Shown one piece after another: positions 4,710 to 5,377 of a stretch of DNA of 5,377 nt. The notes under the pieces are model-generated. The model saw only the letters and a list, made by a program, of their open reading frames with translations. It did not search any database and was not told the origin of the DNA. Every line of letters starts with the position of its first letter. Position 1 is the first letter of the stretch. The DNA is from Bacillota bacterium (lineage in GTDB: Bacteria; Bacillota; Clostridia; Clostridiales; Clostridiaceae), in contig JAEXSY010000455.1 of the NCBI GenBank assembly GCA_023440105.1, positions 1 to 5,377 of the forward strand. Reading direction: 5' to 3'. The position numbers and the translations under genes were made by a program.

Positions 4710-5377
4710 ATGAACAACATTTTATCCTTTATTACTGACAACATTCTTCGTAATCCACCTCTCCTTCTAGGTCTTATAGCAGCCCTAGGACTAGTGCTTC
4801 AGAAAAAGAAGCTAGCTGAGGTGGTGAAAGGCTCCTTATTAGCTGCCTTTGGTATGGTTATACTTCAAGCAGGAACAGATATGCTTGCTGGTTCCATTGC
4901 TCCAATAAATTCTGCTGTACAAGCTCTTGCTGGTTCTGGAGCTGCAGAAGGCTTAAATGATGCAACCTTTACCGCTAGCTATGGCGGATCTATTGGACTT
5001 GCTATGTTCTTAGGACTCATTCTTCATCTTCTCATAGCAAGATTTACCCCTGTAAAAACAATATTTTTAACAGGTCACATGCTTTGGTGGTTCCCCTTCA
5101 TATTCGTTGCAGCTGGAGTAGAAGGTGGACTTAGTGGTTGGGGACTTATAATCTTTGGAGCAGTAGCTTCAGCTCTTTACTGGTCAATCATGCCATGGAT
5201 TTTAAGAGGCTATGTTAGAGACGTAACCCAAGATGATTCCTTTACATTAGGACATCCTTCTGGTATCTTAGCTCTTATATCAGGCTTTGTTGCTAAAAGG
5301 GTAGGTAATAAGGAAAAGTCCACTGAGGATATAAAGCTTCCACAATCCTTATCCTTCTTTAGAGAAGTATCAATAAC
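4710..5377 (+). CDS. PTS EIIC permease, ascorbate (UlaA/SgaT) type, 3'-truncated by window
   Basis: This is the membrane permease that binds and transports the sugar while IIB phosphorylates it. The first 222 codons are visible, roughly half of the usual length, and the reading frame is open to the window edge. Hydrophobic segments occur at about 17-31, 40-60, 94-110, 125-137 and 143-165. Motifs shared with E. coli UlaA include PLLLG (17-21), LLQAG-like VILQAG (50-55), LTGHM (120-124), a LGHPSG segment (180-185, where UlaA has IGHQQQ) and KEKSTEDIKLP (201-211, UlaA KEESVEDLKLP). The start ATG is 10 nt after the IIB stop; the best ribosome binding site, AAAGGTAGG (4692-4700), overlaps that stop. 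No separate EIIA gene is visible, so the phosphate donor is either encoded downstream or is the EIIA domain fused to the regulator. Confidence 0.93.
   Translation, partial: MNNILSFITDNILRNPPLLLGLIAALGLVLQKKKLAEVVKGSLLAAFGMVILQAGTDMLAGSIAPINSAVQALAGSGAAEGLNDATFTASYGGSIGLAMFLGLILHLLIARFTPVKTIFLTGHMLWWFPFIFVAAGVEGGLSGWGLIIFGAVASALYWSIMPWILRGYVRDVTQDDSFTLGHPSGILALISGFVAKRVGNKEKSTEDIKLPQSLSFFREVSI

Noticed and set aside
1..5377. CRISPR array, tRNA or rRNA genes
   Set aside because: No regularly spaced repeats and no cloverleaf or rRNA-like sequence were seen on either strand.

Overview
The window looks like accessory DNA from a low-GC Gram-positive bacterium, most likely a member of the Clostridia. 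The reasons are AT-rich intergenic DNA, strong AGGAGG-type ribosome binding sites, and the gene set: a PRD/PTS regulator with an ascorbate-type PTS, an IS1182-type transposase and an IS200-type transposase. This assignment is an inference from gene content and composition.

The left third (about 1-1850) is mobile DNA. A 5'-partial IS1182-family transposase (1-1016, minus strand, cut by the window edge) lies back to back with a single-gene IS200-type element (about 1038-1798, plus strand). That element has a full-length HUH tyrosine transposase starting at a TTG at 1189. A bidirectional hairpin at 1815-1847, beyond the IS200 right end, may be the outer end of the IS1182 element. If so, the IS200-like element sits nested in the IS1182 5' non-coding region.

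The IS200-like element is the most interesting part of the window. Its 5' leader folds into a hairpin that buries the tnpA ribosome binding site. On the opposite strand the same inverted repeat forms a wobble-complete stem followed by six T, just downstream of a TTGACA promoter-like sequence, which predicts an antisense RNA of about 80 nt comparable to art200 of Salmonella IS200. In addition, the 3' untranslated region carries a 17-nt sequence (1699-1715) complementary at 16 of 17 positions to the loop of the leader hairpin. That sequence is placed exactly in the loop of a small stem. It reads like an antisense mimic built into the 3' end of the same mRNA, followed by further hairpins and the transposon-end hairpin.

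The middle (1904-2468) holds a small two-helix membrane protein gene of unknown function on the minus strand with a good promoter, and a divergent intergenic region. The TATAAT promoter on the plus-strand side has a poor -35 and is preceded by a direct repeat TGTGCAAT with an 11-bp period, a possible operator.

The right half (2469-5377) is a PTS operon on the plus strand. It encodes a 638-aa MtlR/LicR-type regulator (HTH, PRDs, EIIB-like and EIIA domains), a 91-aa IIB protein with its active-site cysteine, and the first 222 residues of an UlaA/SgaT-type IIC permease running off the window. The likely logic is that the regulator senses PTS phosphorylation state and controls the adjacent transporter. 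Its fused EIIA domain may also supply phosphate to IIB, since no separate EIIA gene is visible here. The sugar cannot be fixed from sequence; ascorbate or another sugar acid or pentose-like compound is possible.
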